DNA from: Brevundimonas aurantiaca
GTDB taxonomy: Bacteria; Pseudomonadota; Alphaproteobacteria; Caulobacterales; Caulobacteraceae
Reading direction: 5' to 3'
Length of the DNA: 64,000 bases
Assembly (NCBI RefSeq): GCF_014199955.1
Contig: NZ_JACHOQ010000007.1
Span: 40,097 to 104,096 of the forward strand
The position numbers were made by a program, and so were the translations under genes. This document shows, in pieces, positions 36,656 through 50,665 of the stretch; the first letter of the stretch is position 1; each line of letters begins with the position of its first letter. Below the pieces are notes generated by a model. That model searched no databases. It saw only the letters and a list, made by a program, of their open reading frames with translations, and was not told the DNA's origin.

Positions 36656-37483
36656 TCAGGCGCCTTCGGCGGCGGCTTCCGCCTCGGCCTTGCGGGCGCG
36701 GGCCTCGGCGCGTTCGGCTTCGGCGCGGGCGGCCTCGGCCTTTTCCTTCTTGGAGGCGGAGCGACGGCCCAGCATGTTCAGGGCCTCGACCCCGGCCGAG
36801 AAGGCCATGGCGGCGTAGATATAGCCCTTGGGCACATGATAGCCGAAGCCGTCGGCGATCAGCACCATGCCGATCATCAGCAGGAAGCCCAGGGCCAGCA
36901 TGACGACGCTGGGGTTGTCGTTGATGAAGTTCGCCAGCGGGTCGGCGGCCAGCAGCATCACCGTCACGGCGACCAGGACGGCGACGACCATGATGGGCAG
37001 GTGCTCGGTCATGCCCACGGCGGTCAGGATGGAGTCGATCGAGAAGACCAGGTCCAGCAGGATGATCTGGAAGATGGCCGCCCCGGCGTTGGTGATCATC
37101 ACGTCCTTCTTGTCCATGACGTCATGGGTGGGCGTGGGATCGACCGTGTGGTGGATCTCCTTGGTGGCTTTCCAGACCAGGAACAGGCCGCCCGCGATCA
37201 GGATCAGATCCTTCCACGAGAATTCGTTGCCCGCGACGGTGAAGACCGGCTGAACCAGGCCCACCAGCCAGGCGATGATCGAGAGCAGGGCCAGGCGCAT
37301 GACCAGGGCCAGGCCGATGCCGATGCGCCGCACCTTCTGGCGCTGATGCTCGGGCAGTTTGTTCGACAGGATCGAGATGAAGATCAGATTGTCGATGCCG
37401 AGCACGACCTCCATCACCACCAGGGTCACCAGGGCCGCCCAGGCGGCCGGGTCGGAGAGAAGGGGCAGGATGCTGTCGAGCAT
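36656..37483 (-). CDS. TerC/Alx family membrane protein
   Basis: A 275-aa inner-membrane protein of the TerC family, members of which export Mn2+ or affect metal loading of exported proteins (family knowledge). The two conserved acidic motifs are visible: [12 protein letters not shown] near residue 25-36 and [15 protein letters not shown] near 143-157, within about seven helices. The C-terminus is a long Lys/Glu/Ala-rich helix (from about residue 243) typical of some bacterial TerC proteins. First gene of an operon with the cyclotransferase. Confidence 0.88.
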   Translation of the reverse strand: MLDSILPLLSDPAAWAALVTLVVMEVVLGIDNLIFISILSNKLPEHQRQKVRRIGIGLALVMRLALLSIIAWLVGLVQPVFTVAGNEFSWKDLILIAGGLFLVWKATKEIHHTVDPTPTHDVMDKKDVMITNAGAAIFQIILLDLVFSIDSILTAVGMTEHLPIMVVAVLVAVTVMLLAADPLANFINDNPSVVMLALGFLLMIGMVLIADGFGYHVPKGYIYAAMAFSAGVEALNMLGRRSASKKEKAEAARAEAERAEARARKAEAEAAAEGA

Positions 37484-37515
37484 GGAATGTCCAGGAGGGG
37501 AAAGGCGTCGGCGGG

Positions 37516-37540
37516 AACAGCTAGGCCCGGCTCAGGTTCC
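37516..37540 (-). promoter_or_regulatory. Candidate sigma-EcfG-type promoter for terC
   Basis: Read on the minus strand: GGAAC (37540-37536), 16-bp spacer, TGTT (37519-37516). One mismatch to GGAAC-N16-CGTT. The -10 end lies 32 bp before the terC ATG, a suitable distance. Motif only. Confidence 0.4.
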
Positions 37541-37580
37541 GATCAAGCGCGGGGGTGCGGTGCAATGGTCGCACCCTGGC

Positions 37581-38456
37581 TCACCGCGCGGCGAAGGTCA
37601 CATCGACCACCAGGGGGAAGTGGTCCGAGATCACCTGGCCCGAAAAGGAGTCCGTCAGGACGCCGAACCTTTCCACCGCCAGGCGGGGATCGACGAAGAC
37701 ATGGTCGATGGGCGCCCCGTCCGCGGCCTTGGCGAGGTCGAAGCCGTTATAGGTGGTCGAAGGGCCGAAGACGACGGGGCTGACGGTGCGGGCGTCACGC
37801 AGGCCGGCCGACACGATCCGGCGATAGGGGGCGCTGTCGGGCCCGGTGTTGAAGTCGCCCAGCAAGACCACGGCCGCCGTTTCGCCCTCGGCGGTCGCAG
37901 GCGGCAGGTCCGCAGCCAGGGCGGCGCACTGTTCACGGGCGACCACGCCGACATGGTCGAAATGGGCGTTGCGGACGTCCAGCAGACGACCGTCGGAACG
38001 GTCGCGCAGCACCACCCGCGTCAGGGTGCGGGGCAGGGCCGCGTCCCAGCCCTTCGAAGGGCGATCCGGGGTCGGCGAACACCAGAGAGTCTGTTTGCGG
38101 ACGACCTCGAATCGGTCGCGTCGCCAGAACAGGGTGGTGGTCTCGCCCCCCTCGGCCCCGTCGTCGCGACCCAGGCCGTAGTGGTCGTAGTCCGGCGCTT
38201 GTTCGGCCAGATAGGCGACCATGGGAATCAGGGCCTCCTGAACGCCCAGCACGTCCGGGGCGAAGAAGGCGATCTGACGCGCCATGTGCGGGCGCCGTTC
38301 GGGCCAGTTCGGCCGATCGTCAGGGGCGTCGTAGCGGATGTTGTAGCTCATCAGCCGGATCGGCTGTGGCTCGGGCGCTGCGAAAGGCTCGGCGCGGGCG
38401 GCGGCCGTTCCCGTCAGGACGGTGACGAGAGCGATCATCAGGACGCGGAACTTCAT
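37581..38456 (-). CDS. Exported endonuclease/exonuclease/phosphatase family protein
   Basis: A 291-aa periplasmic or secreted metal-dependent phosphoesterase. The Sec signal ends about residue 22 (ARAE). Catalytic landmarks of the EEP fold: LMSYNIRYD (Asn), VLGVQEAL (Glu), NAHFDHVG (His/Asp), LLGDFNTGP (Asp/Asn) and ISDHFPLVVDV (Asp-His). The substrate (nucleic acid, sugar phosphate or lipid) is not evident. Monocistronic. Confidence 0.85.
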   Translation of the reverse strand: MKFRVLMIALVTVLTGTAAARAEPFAAPEPQPIRLMSYNIRYDAPDDRPNWPERRPHMARQIAFFAPDVLGVQEALIPMVAYLAEQAPDYDHYGLGRDDGAEGGETTTLFWRRDRFEVVRKQTLWCSPTPDRPSKGWDAALPRTLTRVVLRDRSDGRLLDVRNAHFDHVGVVAREQCAALAADLPPATAEGETAAVVLLGDFNTGPDSAPYRRIVSAGLRDARTVSPVVFGPSTTYNGFDLAKAADGAPIDHVFVDPRLAVERFGVLTDSFSGQVISDHFPLVVDVTFAAR

Positions 38457-38714
38457 GGCGAATCTCTAAGACGACGAGAAGAAAGACGAATGTCGCACGG
38501 GGCTATGACCGAGGTGCGACGCCGGGTGCGGCTTCTTCACCCTTCACGCAATGTTGCGAGCGGCAAAACCCCGTGCTATCAGGCGCCCGGCTTGAAGGGG
38601 GCGTATTCACCAATACGGCCTCTGTCGTGCTTTCCGCAAGCATTTCAAGCTTTTGACCGTTGCGACCCTCGCAGTCGGTCGCGACCCTGACACAACGACC
38701 TCGGACCCTAATCA
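38457..38714 (+). promoter_or_regulatory. Promoter/leader region of the F1 ATPase operon
   Basis: 258 bp without a gene. TTTTGACCGTTGCGACC near 38651 contains a TTGACCG -35-like element. Repeated GTTGCGACC / GGTCGCGAC near 38659-38686 can pair into a hairpin in the leader. No element is certain. Confidence 0.4.
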
Positions 38715-40873
<2,159 letters not shown>

Positions 40874-40906
40874 GTTCAACCGGATAAGCTGAGAGAGTAG
40901 CGCCGG

Positions 40907-43388
<2,482 letters not shown>

Positions 43389-43390
43389 AC

Positions 43391-43909
43391 ATGCGCAAGG
43401 CTCTCGCCAGCCTCATTCTCTTTTGTCTGGCCTCGCCCGTTTCGGCGCGGGCACAGGCTGATGGAGATTTTGAAGCTATGGCGGGAGCTTGTGCTGCCTT
43501 TCTGGCTGATGGTCGATTCCCGGCCTTGATCGATGAAGGCGCGTTCTTTGAACAGAGAGGTTTCAAAGGCGCGGCTTCTACCGTCAAGGCCGATGAAGTC
43601 TCCCGCACCTACACCCGTTCCGGCACGCCGATCGATCCCGTTCGGATCATGGTCGGGCGTCCGGCCGAAACGGGTAGGGAGACCTGCTCTATTTTGGACC
43701 TGAATGGGCCGGAAGCGGGGGACGAATTCATCGCCAAGACGCGCGCTCAGGCAGACTGGGCGTTCAACAGCGAGTCAAACGACGGCAACGGAAAGGGCGT
43801 CCTGTTTGAGAGGAACGCTGGCGGGGCCGTGATCTATCTGGCGATTTGGGGTACGGGTGCGGCTTACCCGGTTTCCATCGCCTCCTATCAAATCGGAACA
43901 TCGGACTGA
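43391..43909 (+). CDS. Unknown exported protein encoded inside the atp operon
   Basis: A 172-aa protein with a Sec signal (about residues 1-22, SPVSARAQA), unrecognised. The mature part contains two cysteines (GACAAF and RETCSILD), a low-complexity acidic patch (NSESNDGNGKG) and a C-terminal strand region VIYLAIWGTGAAYPVSIASY. It starts 2 bp after the atpD stop, and its TGA shares a base with the atpC ATG (TGATG), so it is co-transcribed and coupled with the F1 genes. GC and codon use are below the neighbours, suggesting insertion. Confidence 0.75.
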   Translation: MRKALASLILFCLASPVSARAQADGDFEAMAGACAAFLADGRFPALIDEGAFFEQRGFKGAASTVKADEVSRTYTRSGTPIDPVRIMVGRPAETGRETCSILDLNGPEAGDEFIAKTRAQADWAFNSESNDGNGKGVLFERNAGGAVIYLAIWGTGAAYPVSIASYQIGTSD

Positions 43910-44178
43910 TGGCTGGCAAACTCAACTTCTCCCTCGTCTCGCCGGAACGCGAGGTCTTCTCCGGCCTCGTGGACCAGGTGGATGCGCCGGGCGTCGAGGG
44001 CGACTTCGGCGTCCTGCCGGCCCACGCCCCCTTCATGACGGCCCTGCGCGAGGGCCTGGTGACCGTCTATGTCGGCGGGACCAGGACCCAGTACGACGTC
44101 AAGGGCGGCTTCGCCGACGTCAACGGCGAAGGCCTGACCATCCTGGCCGAACAGGCGACTGAGGTCGTCGCGGCCTGA
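43909..44178 (+). CDS. atpC: ATP synthase F1 subunit epsilon, short form
   Basis: 89 aa: the N-terminal beta-sandwich domain only (LNFSLVSPEREVFSG, VDAPGVEGDFGVLPAHAPFMTALREGLV, GGFADVNGEGLTILAEQA). The C-terminal two-helix inhibitory domain of E. coli epsilon (total 139 aa) is absent, as in several alphaproteobacteria. ATG 43909 overlaps the previous gene's stop by 1 bp. Last gene of the operon. Confidence 0.93.
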   Translation: MAGKLNFSLVSPEREVFSGLVDQVDAPGVEGDFGVLPAHAPFMTALREGLVTVYVGGTRTQYDVKGGFADVNGEGLTILAEQATEVVAA

Positions 44179-44203
44179 TCCTTTCTCAGGGTCGTAAAGA
44201 GTG

Positions 44204-44233
44204 AGGCCTCCCGTTTCGGCGGGGGGCCTTTTT
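44204..44233 (+). terminator. Rho-independent terminator of the atp operon
   Basis: 10-bp stem AGGCCTCCCG (44204-44213) / CGGGGGGCCT (44220-44229) with one G:T pair and a 6-nt loop, then TTTTCTTT. Confidence 0.88.
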
Positions 44234-44239
44234 CTTTGC

Positions 44240-44390
44240 CCTCTCCCGCTTGCGGGGGAGGTGTCGCGTCGATCGCGAAGCGATCCAGCGACGGAGGGGG
44301 AGGTTTCACTCCGGAAGAAGACTTCCCCCATCGTCAGCCGTCTCGCTCCGCTCGACGAGCTGACACTTCCCCCGCAAGCGGGGGAAGGGC
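44240..44390. repeat. Intergenic inverted-repeat module, copy 4
   Basis: 21-bp arms with one mismatch: 44245-44265 (CCCGCTTGCGGGGGAGGTGTC less its last base) against 44362-44382. Each arm folds on itself (CCCGCTTGCGGG). Internal GATCGCGAAGCGATC is a further palindrome. It separates atpC from the hydrolase gene and is closely similar to the module at 48961-49113. Confidence 0.85.
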
Positions 44391-44402
44391 TAGAACGCCT
44401 CC

Positions 44403-45536
44403 ATGACCGAAGCTCTCGACATCCACGGCGTCTGCGATCCGCGTTTCGCATCGGTGAAGGACGCCTTCGCCGCCAACTTCACCGATGCGCCCGAGGGGCT
44501 GAACGAGGTGGGGGCGCGGTTCTGCTTGATGATCGAGGGGGCGCCGGTCGTCGATCTGTGGGCGGGGCACGCCGATACGGCCAAGACGACGCCCTTCGCC
44601 GAGGACACCCTGACCCCGGTCTTCTCGACCGGCAAGGCGGTGATGGCCCTGCTGATGGCCACGGCGGTCGAGGCGGGCAAGGTGGCCTATGACGAGAAGG
44701 TCTCCCATATCTGGCCCACCTTCGGCCAGGCCGGCAAGGACAAGGTCACCGTCGCCCAGCTGATGAGCCACCAGTCGGGCCTGCCCGGCTTCTCGGAGCC
44801 GGTGGAGCCGTCGCTGTGGTTCGATCCGGCGGCGGTCAACGCCCGGCTGGCGGCCCAGGCGCCCATGTGGGAACCGGGGACGGCCTCGGGCTATCATCCG
44901 GTCACGGTCGGCTATCTGGCCAATGAGGTGTTCCGCCTGACGACCGGCCGGACCATGGGCCAGGCCCTGCGCGCCGACTTCGCCGACCTGGACCTGTGGA
45001 TCGGCCTGCCGGAGGACCAGCACGGGCGGGTGGCCCAGATGCGCAAACCCTCGGCGGCGCCCAGCCTGGGGACCATCGACCCCATCAAACAGGCGGCCTT
45101 CCTGGACCGGGGCTCGGCGCCGGGCGGGCGCGGTTCGGCCGAATGGCGCAAGATGGAAATCCCCTCGGCCAATATGCACGCCACGGCGGCGGGCCTGGCG
45201 CGGATGCTGGGCGTCGTGGCCAATGAGGGGATGCTGGACGGGCGAAGGGTGCTGTCCAAGGGCGTGCTGCGCGACCTGACGCGCGAGCGGATCCACGGTC
45301 AGGACAAGGTGCTGCCCTATGTGATCAGCTGGGCGGCGGGCCTGATGCGAAACGACGGGCTGAACGTCTTCGGGCCGGGCGAGTCCCTGGGCCACTACGG
45401 CTGGGGCGGATCCATGGCCATGGCCGATCCGTCGCGGCGCCTGTCGGCCGCCTATGTGATGACGCGCCAGTCGCCGCACCTGATCGGCGACCCGCGCCCC
45501 CGGCGCCTGCTGGACGCCCTCTACGCCGCGGTCTAG
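44403..45536 (+). CDS. Serine hydrolase, beta-lactamase/EstB-like family
   Basis: A 377-aa class C beta-lactamase-fold esterase or peptidase. The nucleophile motif S-x-x-K is Ser75-Thr-Gly-Lys78 (PVFSTGKAV); the Tyr of the YxN-like motif is in SGYHPVT; the third motif is HYGWGG. No signal peptide, so it is probably a cytoplasmic esterase rather than a true beta-lactamase. It starts 12 bp after the repeat module and its end overlaps convergent rarD by 4 bp. Confidence 0.87.
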   Translation: MTEALDIHGVCDPRFASVKDAFAANFTDAPEGLNEVGARFCLMIEGAPVVDLWAGHADTAKTTPFAEDTLTPVFSTGKAVMALLMATAVEAGKVAYDEKVSHIWPTFGQAGKDKVTVAQLMSHQSGLPGFSEPVEPSLWFDPAAVNARLAAQAPMWEPGTASGYHPVTVGYLANEVFRLTTGRTMGQALRADFADLDLWIGLPEDQHGRVAQMRKPSAAPSLGTIDPIKQAAFLDRGSAPGGRGSAEWRKMEIPSANMHATAAGLARMLGVVANEGMLDGRRVLSKGVLRDLTRERIHGQDKVLPYVISWAAGLMRNDGLNVFGPGESLGHYGWGGSMAMADPSRRLSAAYVMTRQSPHLIGDPRPRRLLDALYAAV

Positions 45537-46456
45537 ACGGTTTCCGACAGGACGACTGCGCGTCGGGCGGCGCGCGACCGCTGCGCCGCGCCCAGGGCGA
45601 AGACGCCCGCTCCGGCCCAGATGAAGCCGAAGGAGACGATCCGCAGCGGGGTCAGGGGCTCGCCCGCCCAGACGCCGCAGGCGAACTGCAGCGTCGGCGC
45701 CAGAAACTGGATGAAGCCGACGGTGGACAGGGGCAGACGCCGCGCCGACCAGGCGAACAGCACCAGAGGAATGACCGTCGCCGGTCCGTTGACCAGGGCC
45801 CAGGCCAGTCCGGCGGGCGAGGAAAAGCCCGTCGCCTGCCCATGGGCCGCCAGCCAGGCCAGGAACAGGGCGCCGAAGGGCAGCAACACCAGGCACTCGA
45901 CAAACAGGCCGGTCTGGGCCGAGGCGGGCACGCGCTTTCTGATCACCGCATAGGCGCAGAAGGTGACGGCGAGCGTCAGTCCGATGATCGGCACATGGCC
46001 CAGGGCGACGGTCTGGACGGCCACCCCCACGGCGGCCAGGGCGATGGCGACGCCGCTCCAGCGGTCGATCTTCTCGCGGAACAGCAGGGCCCCTGCGGCC
46101 ATGTTCAAGAGCGGGTTGATGTAATAGCCGAGGCTGGCCTCCAGCGTCGCATGATGGGTGGTGGCGAAGACATAGAGGCTCCAGTTGACCGCGATCATCG
46201 CCGCCGACAGGGCCAGCCAGCCGAAGACGCGCGGCGTCGCCAGCGCCTGTTTCGCCTCGTTCCACTGTCCCGCCAGCAGCAGGACCAGACCCGCCACGAA
46301 GACCGACCAGACCGCCCGGTGAGCCAGGATCTCGGGCGCGCTGAAGCCGTGGGCCGCCAGGGCCATGAACAGCAGGGGCAGAAGACCCCACAGGGTGTAG
46401 CAGGCGATGGCCGTGCCGACCGCGCGGGGATCGTTGGGGGAGGGGGAGGCGGTCAT
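45533..46456 (-). CDS. rarD: EamA family transporter RarD
   Basis: A 307-aa inner-membrane drug/metabolite transporter with about ten helices in two repeats. The start GTAIACYTLWGLLPLLFMAL and NWSLYVFATTHHATLEASLGYYINPLLN are the RarD subfamily landmarks. The transported compound is unknown. ATG 46456 is preferred; an in-frame GTG four codons upstream is possible. Confidence 0.9.
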   Translation of the reverse strand: MTASPSPNDPRAVGTAIACYTLWGLLPLLFMALAAHGFSAPEILAHRAVWSVFVAGLVLLLAGQWNEAKQALATPRVFGWLALSAAMIAVNWSLYVFATTHHATLEASLGYYINPLLNMAAGALLFREKIDRWSGVAIALAAVGVAVQTVALGHVPIIGLTLAVTFCAYAVIRKRVPASAQTGLFVECLVLLPFGALFLAWLAAHGQATGFSSPAGLAWALVNGPATVIPLVLFAWSARRLPLSTVGFIQFLAPTLQFACGVWAGEPLTPLRIVSFGFIWAGAGVFALGAAQRSRAARRAVVLSETV

Positions 46457-46477
46457 GGGGGAGCGCACGTGATTTTA

Positions 46478-46652
46478 CTTTCGTCATCCTCCGGGCCGCG
46501 AAGCGGAACCGGGGGACCCAGCGGCGCGCGCGAGCGCGAACCTGTCGCAGAAGAGGTCTTTCGTACCCAGCGGCGGATGGATTTCGCCTTCGGCGCCGCT
46601 GGGTCCCCCGGTCTGCGCCGCGAAGACGCGGCTTGCCGGAGGATGACGAAAG
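46478..46652. repeat. Nested intergenic inverted repeat
   Basis: Outer arms of 17 bp, perfect: CTTTCGTCATCCTCCGG (46478-46494) and its complement at 46636-46652. Inner arms of 20 bp, perfect: 46508-46527 (ACCGGGGGACCCAGCGGCGC) and 46593-46612. The transcript could form a long stem with an AT-richer loop. It lies between rarD and asd, both leftward, and is of a different sequence type from the CTCCCC modules. Confidence 0.92.
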
Positions 46653-46666
46653 CTAAGCGGAGCGGT

Positions 46667-47713
46667 TTAGACCGTGATCGAACGATACCCCGACGACGGC
46701 TTGATCGTGCCCGTCTCGTCCAGCAGCTGGGCGATCTGGACGGCGTTCAGGGCCGCGCCCTTGCGCAGATTGTCGGACACCACCCAGAAGCTCAGGCCGT
46801 TCTCGACCGTCGGGTCCTTGCGGATGCGGCTGACGTAGACGGCGAACTCGCCGGCGGCGTCGACCGGGGTGATGTAGCCGTCATGCTCCTGCTTATCGAC
46901 GACCAGCACGCCCGGCGCCTCGCGTAGGATGGCGCGGGCCTCGTCCGGTTCGATGGGGCGATCGAACTCGACCGTCACCGATTCCGAATGGCCGACGAAG
47001 ACCGGCACCCGCACGCAGGTGACCGTCAGCTTGATGTTCGGATCCAGCATCTTGTGGGTCTCGTCCCACATCTTCTGCTCTTCGTCGGTATAGCCGTCCT
47101 CGTTGAAGGCGCCGATGAAGGGGATGACGTTGAAGGCGATCTGCTTCGGGAACTTCTTCGGACGCGCGTCGCCCAGGCCGTAGATGGCCTTGGTCTGGTT
47201 CCACAGCTCGTCCATGCCTTCCTTGCCGGCGCCGGACACCGACTGATAGGTCGAGACCACCACCCGCTTGATCCGGGCCGCGTCGTGCAGGGGCTTAAGC
47301 GCCACGACCAGCTGGGCGGTCGAGCAGTTGGGGTTGGCGATGATGTTCTTCTTCTTGGCGTCCTTGACCGCATCGGGGTTCACCTCGGGCACGATCAGCG
47401 GCACGTCCGGGTCCCTGCGGAAGGCCGAGGAGTTGTCGATCACGATGGGGCCGGCCTTGCCGATCCTTTCGGACCACTCCCGCGACACAGCGCCGCCGGC
47501 CGACATCAGGACGATGTCGACGGATGCGAAGTCGAACTGCTCGATGTCCTGGCATTTGACGGTCCGGTCGCCGAACGAGACCTCGACCCCCTTGGACTTG
47601 CGCGAGGCGATGGCGTGGATTTCATCGACGGGGAAGTTCAGCTCCTCGAGGATGTTCAGCATTTCGCGGCCCACATTGCCCGTGGCCCCGACGATCGCGA
47701 CGCGATAACCCAT
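46667..47713 (-). CDS. asd: Aspartate-semialdehyde dehydrogenase
   Basis: Reduces aspartyl phosphate to aspartate semialdehyde on the route to lysine/DAP, threonine and methionine. 348 aa. NADPH motif GATGNVGREM at 9-18; catalytic Cys130 in NPNCSTAQL; active-site His in VFVGHSESV. ATG 47713 is the family start (MGYRVAIVGATG); an open extension of 54 codons upstream lacks family character. Confidence 0.96.
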   Translation of the reverse strand: MGYRVAIVGATGNVGREMLNILEELNFPVDEIHAIASRKSKGVEVSFGDRTVKCQDIEQFDFASVDIVLMSAGGAVSREWSERIGKAGPIVIDNSSAFRRDPDVPLIVPEVNPDAVKDAKKKNIIANPNCSTAQLVVALKPLHDAARIKRVVVSTYQSVSGAGKEGMDELWNQTKAIYGLGDARPKKFPKQIAFNVIPFIGAFNEDGYTDEEQKMWDETHKMLDPNIKLTVTCVRVPVFVGHSESVTVEFDRPIEPDEARAILREAPGVLVVDKQEHDGYITPVDAAGEFAVYVSRIRKDPTVENGLSFWVVSDNLRKGAALNAVQIAQLLDETGTIKPSSGYRSITV

Positions 47714-47861
47714 GATGTTTGGTCCTTCGGACGCGCTGACGCTCGGCCTGCGGGGCCCTGCTGCTTCAGCGCGAAATAGAGGGGAGAAGCGTCCTGCATT
47801 TAGGCGTTCGCAGCCGCGAAGCAATCGCTTTTCGGCGCCTGGGGCTTTAAGCAGGGCTCTC

Positions 47862-48953
47862 ATGACCTCCCGCATCCGAAACGCCTACGACATCCGCGTG
47901 GAAGAGGGCGTTCTGTCGCCCGATCCGGCTCAGGCCGAAGTCCTGGTCGCCCTTGAGCGGCTGGAGCGCGATCTGGCCAGGCGCGGCCTGTTCGGGCGGC
48001 CGCCTGAGGTGAAGGGGATCTACCTCTACGGCCCGCCGGGACGGGGCAAGTCCATGCTGATGGACCTCTTCTATTCGGCCACGCCCGAGCCGCGGAAAAA
48101 GCGCGCCCATTTCCACGCCTTCATGGCCCGGATCCACGACCTGGTGCGCCAGTGGCGCGAGGGGGACTCCAAAAGCCGCAAGACCGTGTTCGGAACGCAC
48201 AAGGGCGACGATCCCATTCCGCCGATCGCCAAGCTGATCGCCTCCGAAGCCCGGCTGCTGTGTTTCGACGAGCTTCAGGTGACCGACATCGCCGACGCCA
48301 TGATCCTGGGTCGGCTGTTCGAGGCCCTGTTCGAGGATCGGGTGGTGCTGGCCGTCACCTCGAACCGGGCGCCCGAGGACCTCTATAAGAACGGCATCAA
48401 CCGCCAGCTCTTCACCCCCTTCATCGACATCATCCGCGACCGCTGCGAAGTGGTCCAGACGGCGGGCGCGCGCGACTGGCGGCTGGACCGGCTCAGCTCA
48501 GCCCAGGTCTGGCACACGCCGGACGACCGCGCCGGGTTCGAGGCCCTTTGGCGCGAACTGAAGGGGGGCGAGCCGGAAGAGCCGGCGCACCTGACCGTCC
48601 TGGGTCGCGACGTCGTGGTGGAGCGGACCGTGGGGGCCATGGCGCGGGCGAGCTTTGCGGACCTGTGCGGCCGGCCGCTGGGGCCGCAGGACTATCTGGC
48701 GATCGCCGAGCGGTTCCACACCCTGTTCCTGGAGGATGTGCCGATCCTGGGGCCCGCCAACCACCATGAGGCGCGCCGTCTGGTGACCCTGGTGGACGCG
48801 CTTTACGAGGCCCGGACCAGGCTGATCGTCCTGGCCGCCGCCCGGCCCGAGGCCCTCTACACCGAAGGGGTGGGGGCCTTCGAGTTCGAACGCACCGTGT
48901 CGCGCTTCAACGAGATGCAGAGCAGGGACTGGCTGGCGCATGTGAGGGAGTAA
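47862..48953 (+). CDS. zapE: Cell division ATPase ZapE (AFG1-like)
   Basis: A 363-aa AAA-related ATPase associated with the Z-ring in proteobacteria (family knowledge). Walker A GPPGRGKSMLMD near residue 57, Walker B LLCFDELQVTDIADA, sensor VTSNRAPEDLYKNGINRQLFTPFID, and the C-terminal FADLCGRPLGPQDYLAIAERF all match. Divergent from asd by 148 bp. Confidence 0.93.
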   Translation: MTSRIRNAYDIRVEEGVLSPDPAQAEVLVALERLERDLARRGLFGRPPEVKGIYLYGPPGRGKSMLMDLFYSATPEPRKKRAHFHAFMARIHDLVRQWREGDSKSRKTVFGTHKGDDPIPPIAKLIASEARLLCFDELQVTDIADAMILGRLFEALFEDRVVLAVTSNRAPEDLYKNGINRQLFTPFIDIIRDRCEVVQTAGARDWRLDRLSSAQVWHTPDDRAGFEALWRELKGGEPEEPAHLTVLGRDVVVERTVGAMARASFADLCGRPLGPQDYLAIAERFHTLFLEDVPILGPANHHEARRLVTLVDALYEARTRLIVLAAARPEALYTEGVGAFEFERTVSRFNEMQSRDWLAHVRE

Positions 48954-48960
48954 GCGCAGA

Positions 48961-49113
48961 CCCTCTCCCGCTTGCGGGAGAGGTGGGCCGGCGTCCGCGC
49001 AGCGGACCAGGGTCGGAGAGGGGAGTCTTGTTTCAACGAGAAGATTTCCCCCATCGTCAGGCGTGTCGCTGCGCGCCACGACCTGCTGCTTCCCCCGCAA
49101 GCGGGGGAAGGTC
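48961..49113. repeat. Intergenic inverted-repeat module, copy 5
   Basis: The left end CCCTCTCCCGCTTGCGGGAGAGG and right end CTTCCCCCGCAAGCGGGGGAAGG (each written less than whole here as arms of about 20 bp) are mutually complementary and each self-pairing. The right part, including TTCCCCCATCGTCAG, is almost the same as in the module at 44240-44390. It lies between convergent zapE and mdh. Confidence 0.82.
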
Positions 49114-49121
49114 TGAGCATC

Positions 49122-49157
49122 CCAAAGAAAAGGGCCGCAGATCGCTCTGCGGCCCTT
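49122..49157 (-). terminator. Rho-independent terminator after mdh
   Basis: Perfect 12-bp stem AAGGGCCGCAGA (49130-49141) / TCTGCGGCCCTT (49146-49157), loop of 4, with AAAGAAA on its left, i.e. a T-rich tract for leftward transcripts. Confidence 0.9.
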
Positions 49158-49180
49158 CGTCATCGAAATCAAGATGTGGC

Positions 49181-50155
<975 letters not shown>

Positions 50156-50249
50156 TTATTGCGTGTGCGAAAGGGGATTAATCGTGCGGGCGGTCTAGAC
50201 CCGCAAGGGCGGCGCTGCAAGGCTGGCCGACGTTCGATCAGGAGCCCCG

Positions 50250-50651
50250 ATGACCGACTTTCGTCCAGACCCCGCCTTCGCCGCCGGCTCCATCGCCGCC
50301 GCTGAATGGCCGCTGTGTCATGTGCGGCTTCAGGACGACGCCCGCTTCCCCTGGCTGATCCTGATCCCGCGCGTCGAAGGCGCGGTGGAGCTGGAGGATC
50401 TGAGCGTCGAACAGCGGGCCGTGCTGATGGAGGAGACCGTGCGGGCCGGGGCCCTGGTGCGGCGACTGGGGGCGGTCGATAAGCTGAACGTCGGGGCCAT
50501 CGGCAATGTCACGGCCCAGCTGCACGTCCATGTAGTGGGGCGCCGCCGCGACGACGGCCTGTGGCCCGATCCGGTCTGGGGACGGGGGCCGGCGGTTCCC
50601 TATGCGGATGAGGAGCGGGCGCGGCTGTTGGATTTGATCGCGGGCGGGTGA
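50250..50651 (+). CDS. HIT domain protein
   Basis: A 133-aa nucleotide hydrolase-like protein of the HIT superfamily (Ap4A hydrolase-like by COG). The histidine triad region reads QLHVHVVGRR: the first two His (one the nucleophile) are present and the third position is Val. WPLCHVRLQDD and FPWLILIPRV form the N-terminal strands. This HxHVV variant is frequent among small alphaproteobacterial HIT proteins. ATG 50250 follows AGGAG. Confidence 0.85.
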   Translation: MTDFRPDPAFAAGSIAAAEWPLCHVRLQDDARFPWLILIPRVEGAVELEDLSVEQRAVLMEETVRAGALVRRLGAVDKLNVGAIGNVTAQLHVHVVGRRRDDGLWPDPVWGRGPAVPYADEERARLLDLIAGG

Positions 50652-50665
50652 GCCGCCGCGCGCCC

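Noticed and set aside
44403..45536. True class C beta-lactamase conferring resistance
   Set aside because: SxxK is present but there is no signal peptide and the overall sequence resembles cytoplasmic esterases.
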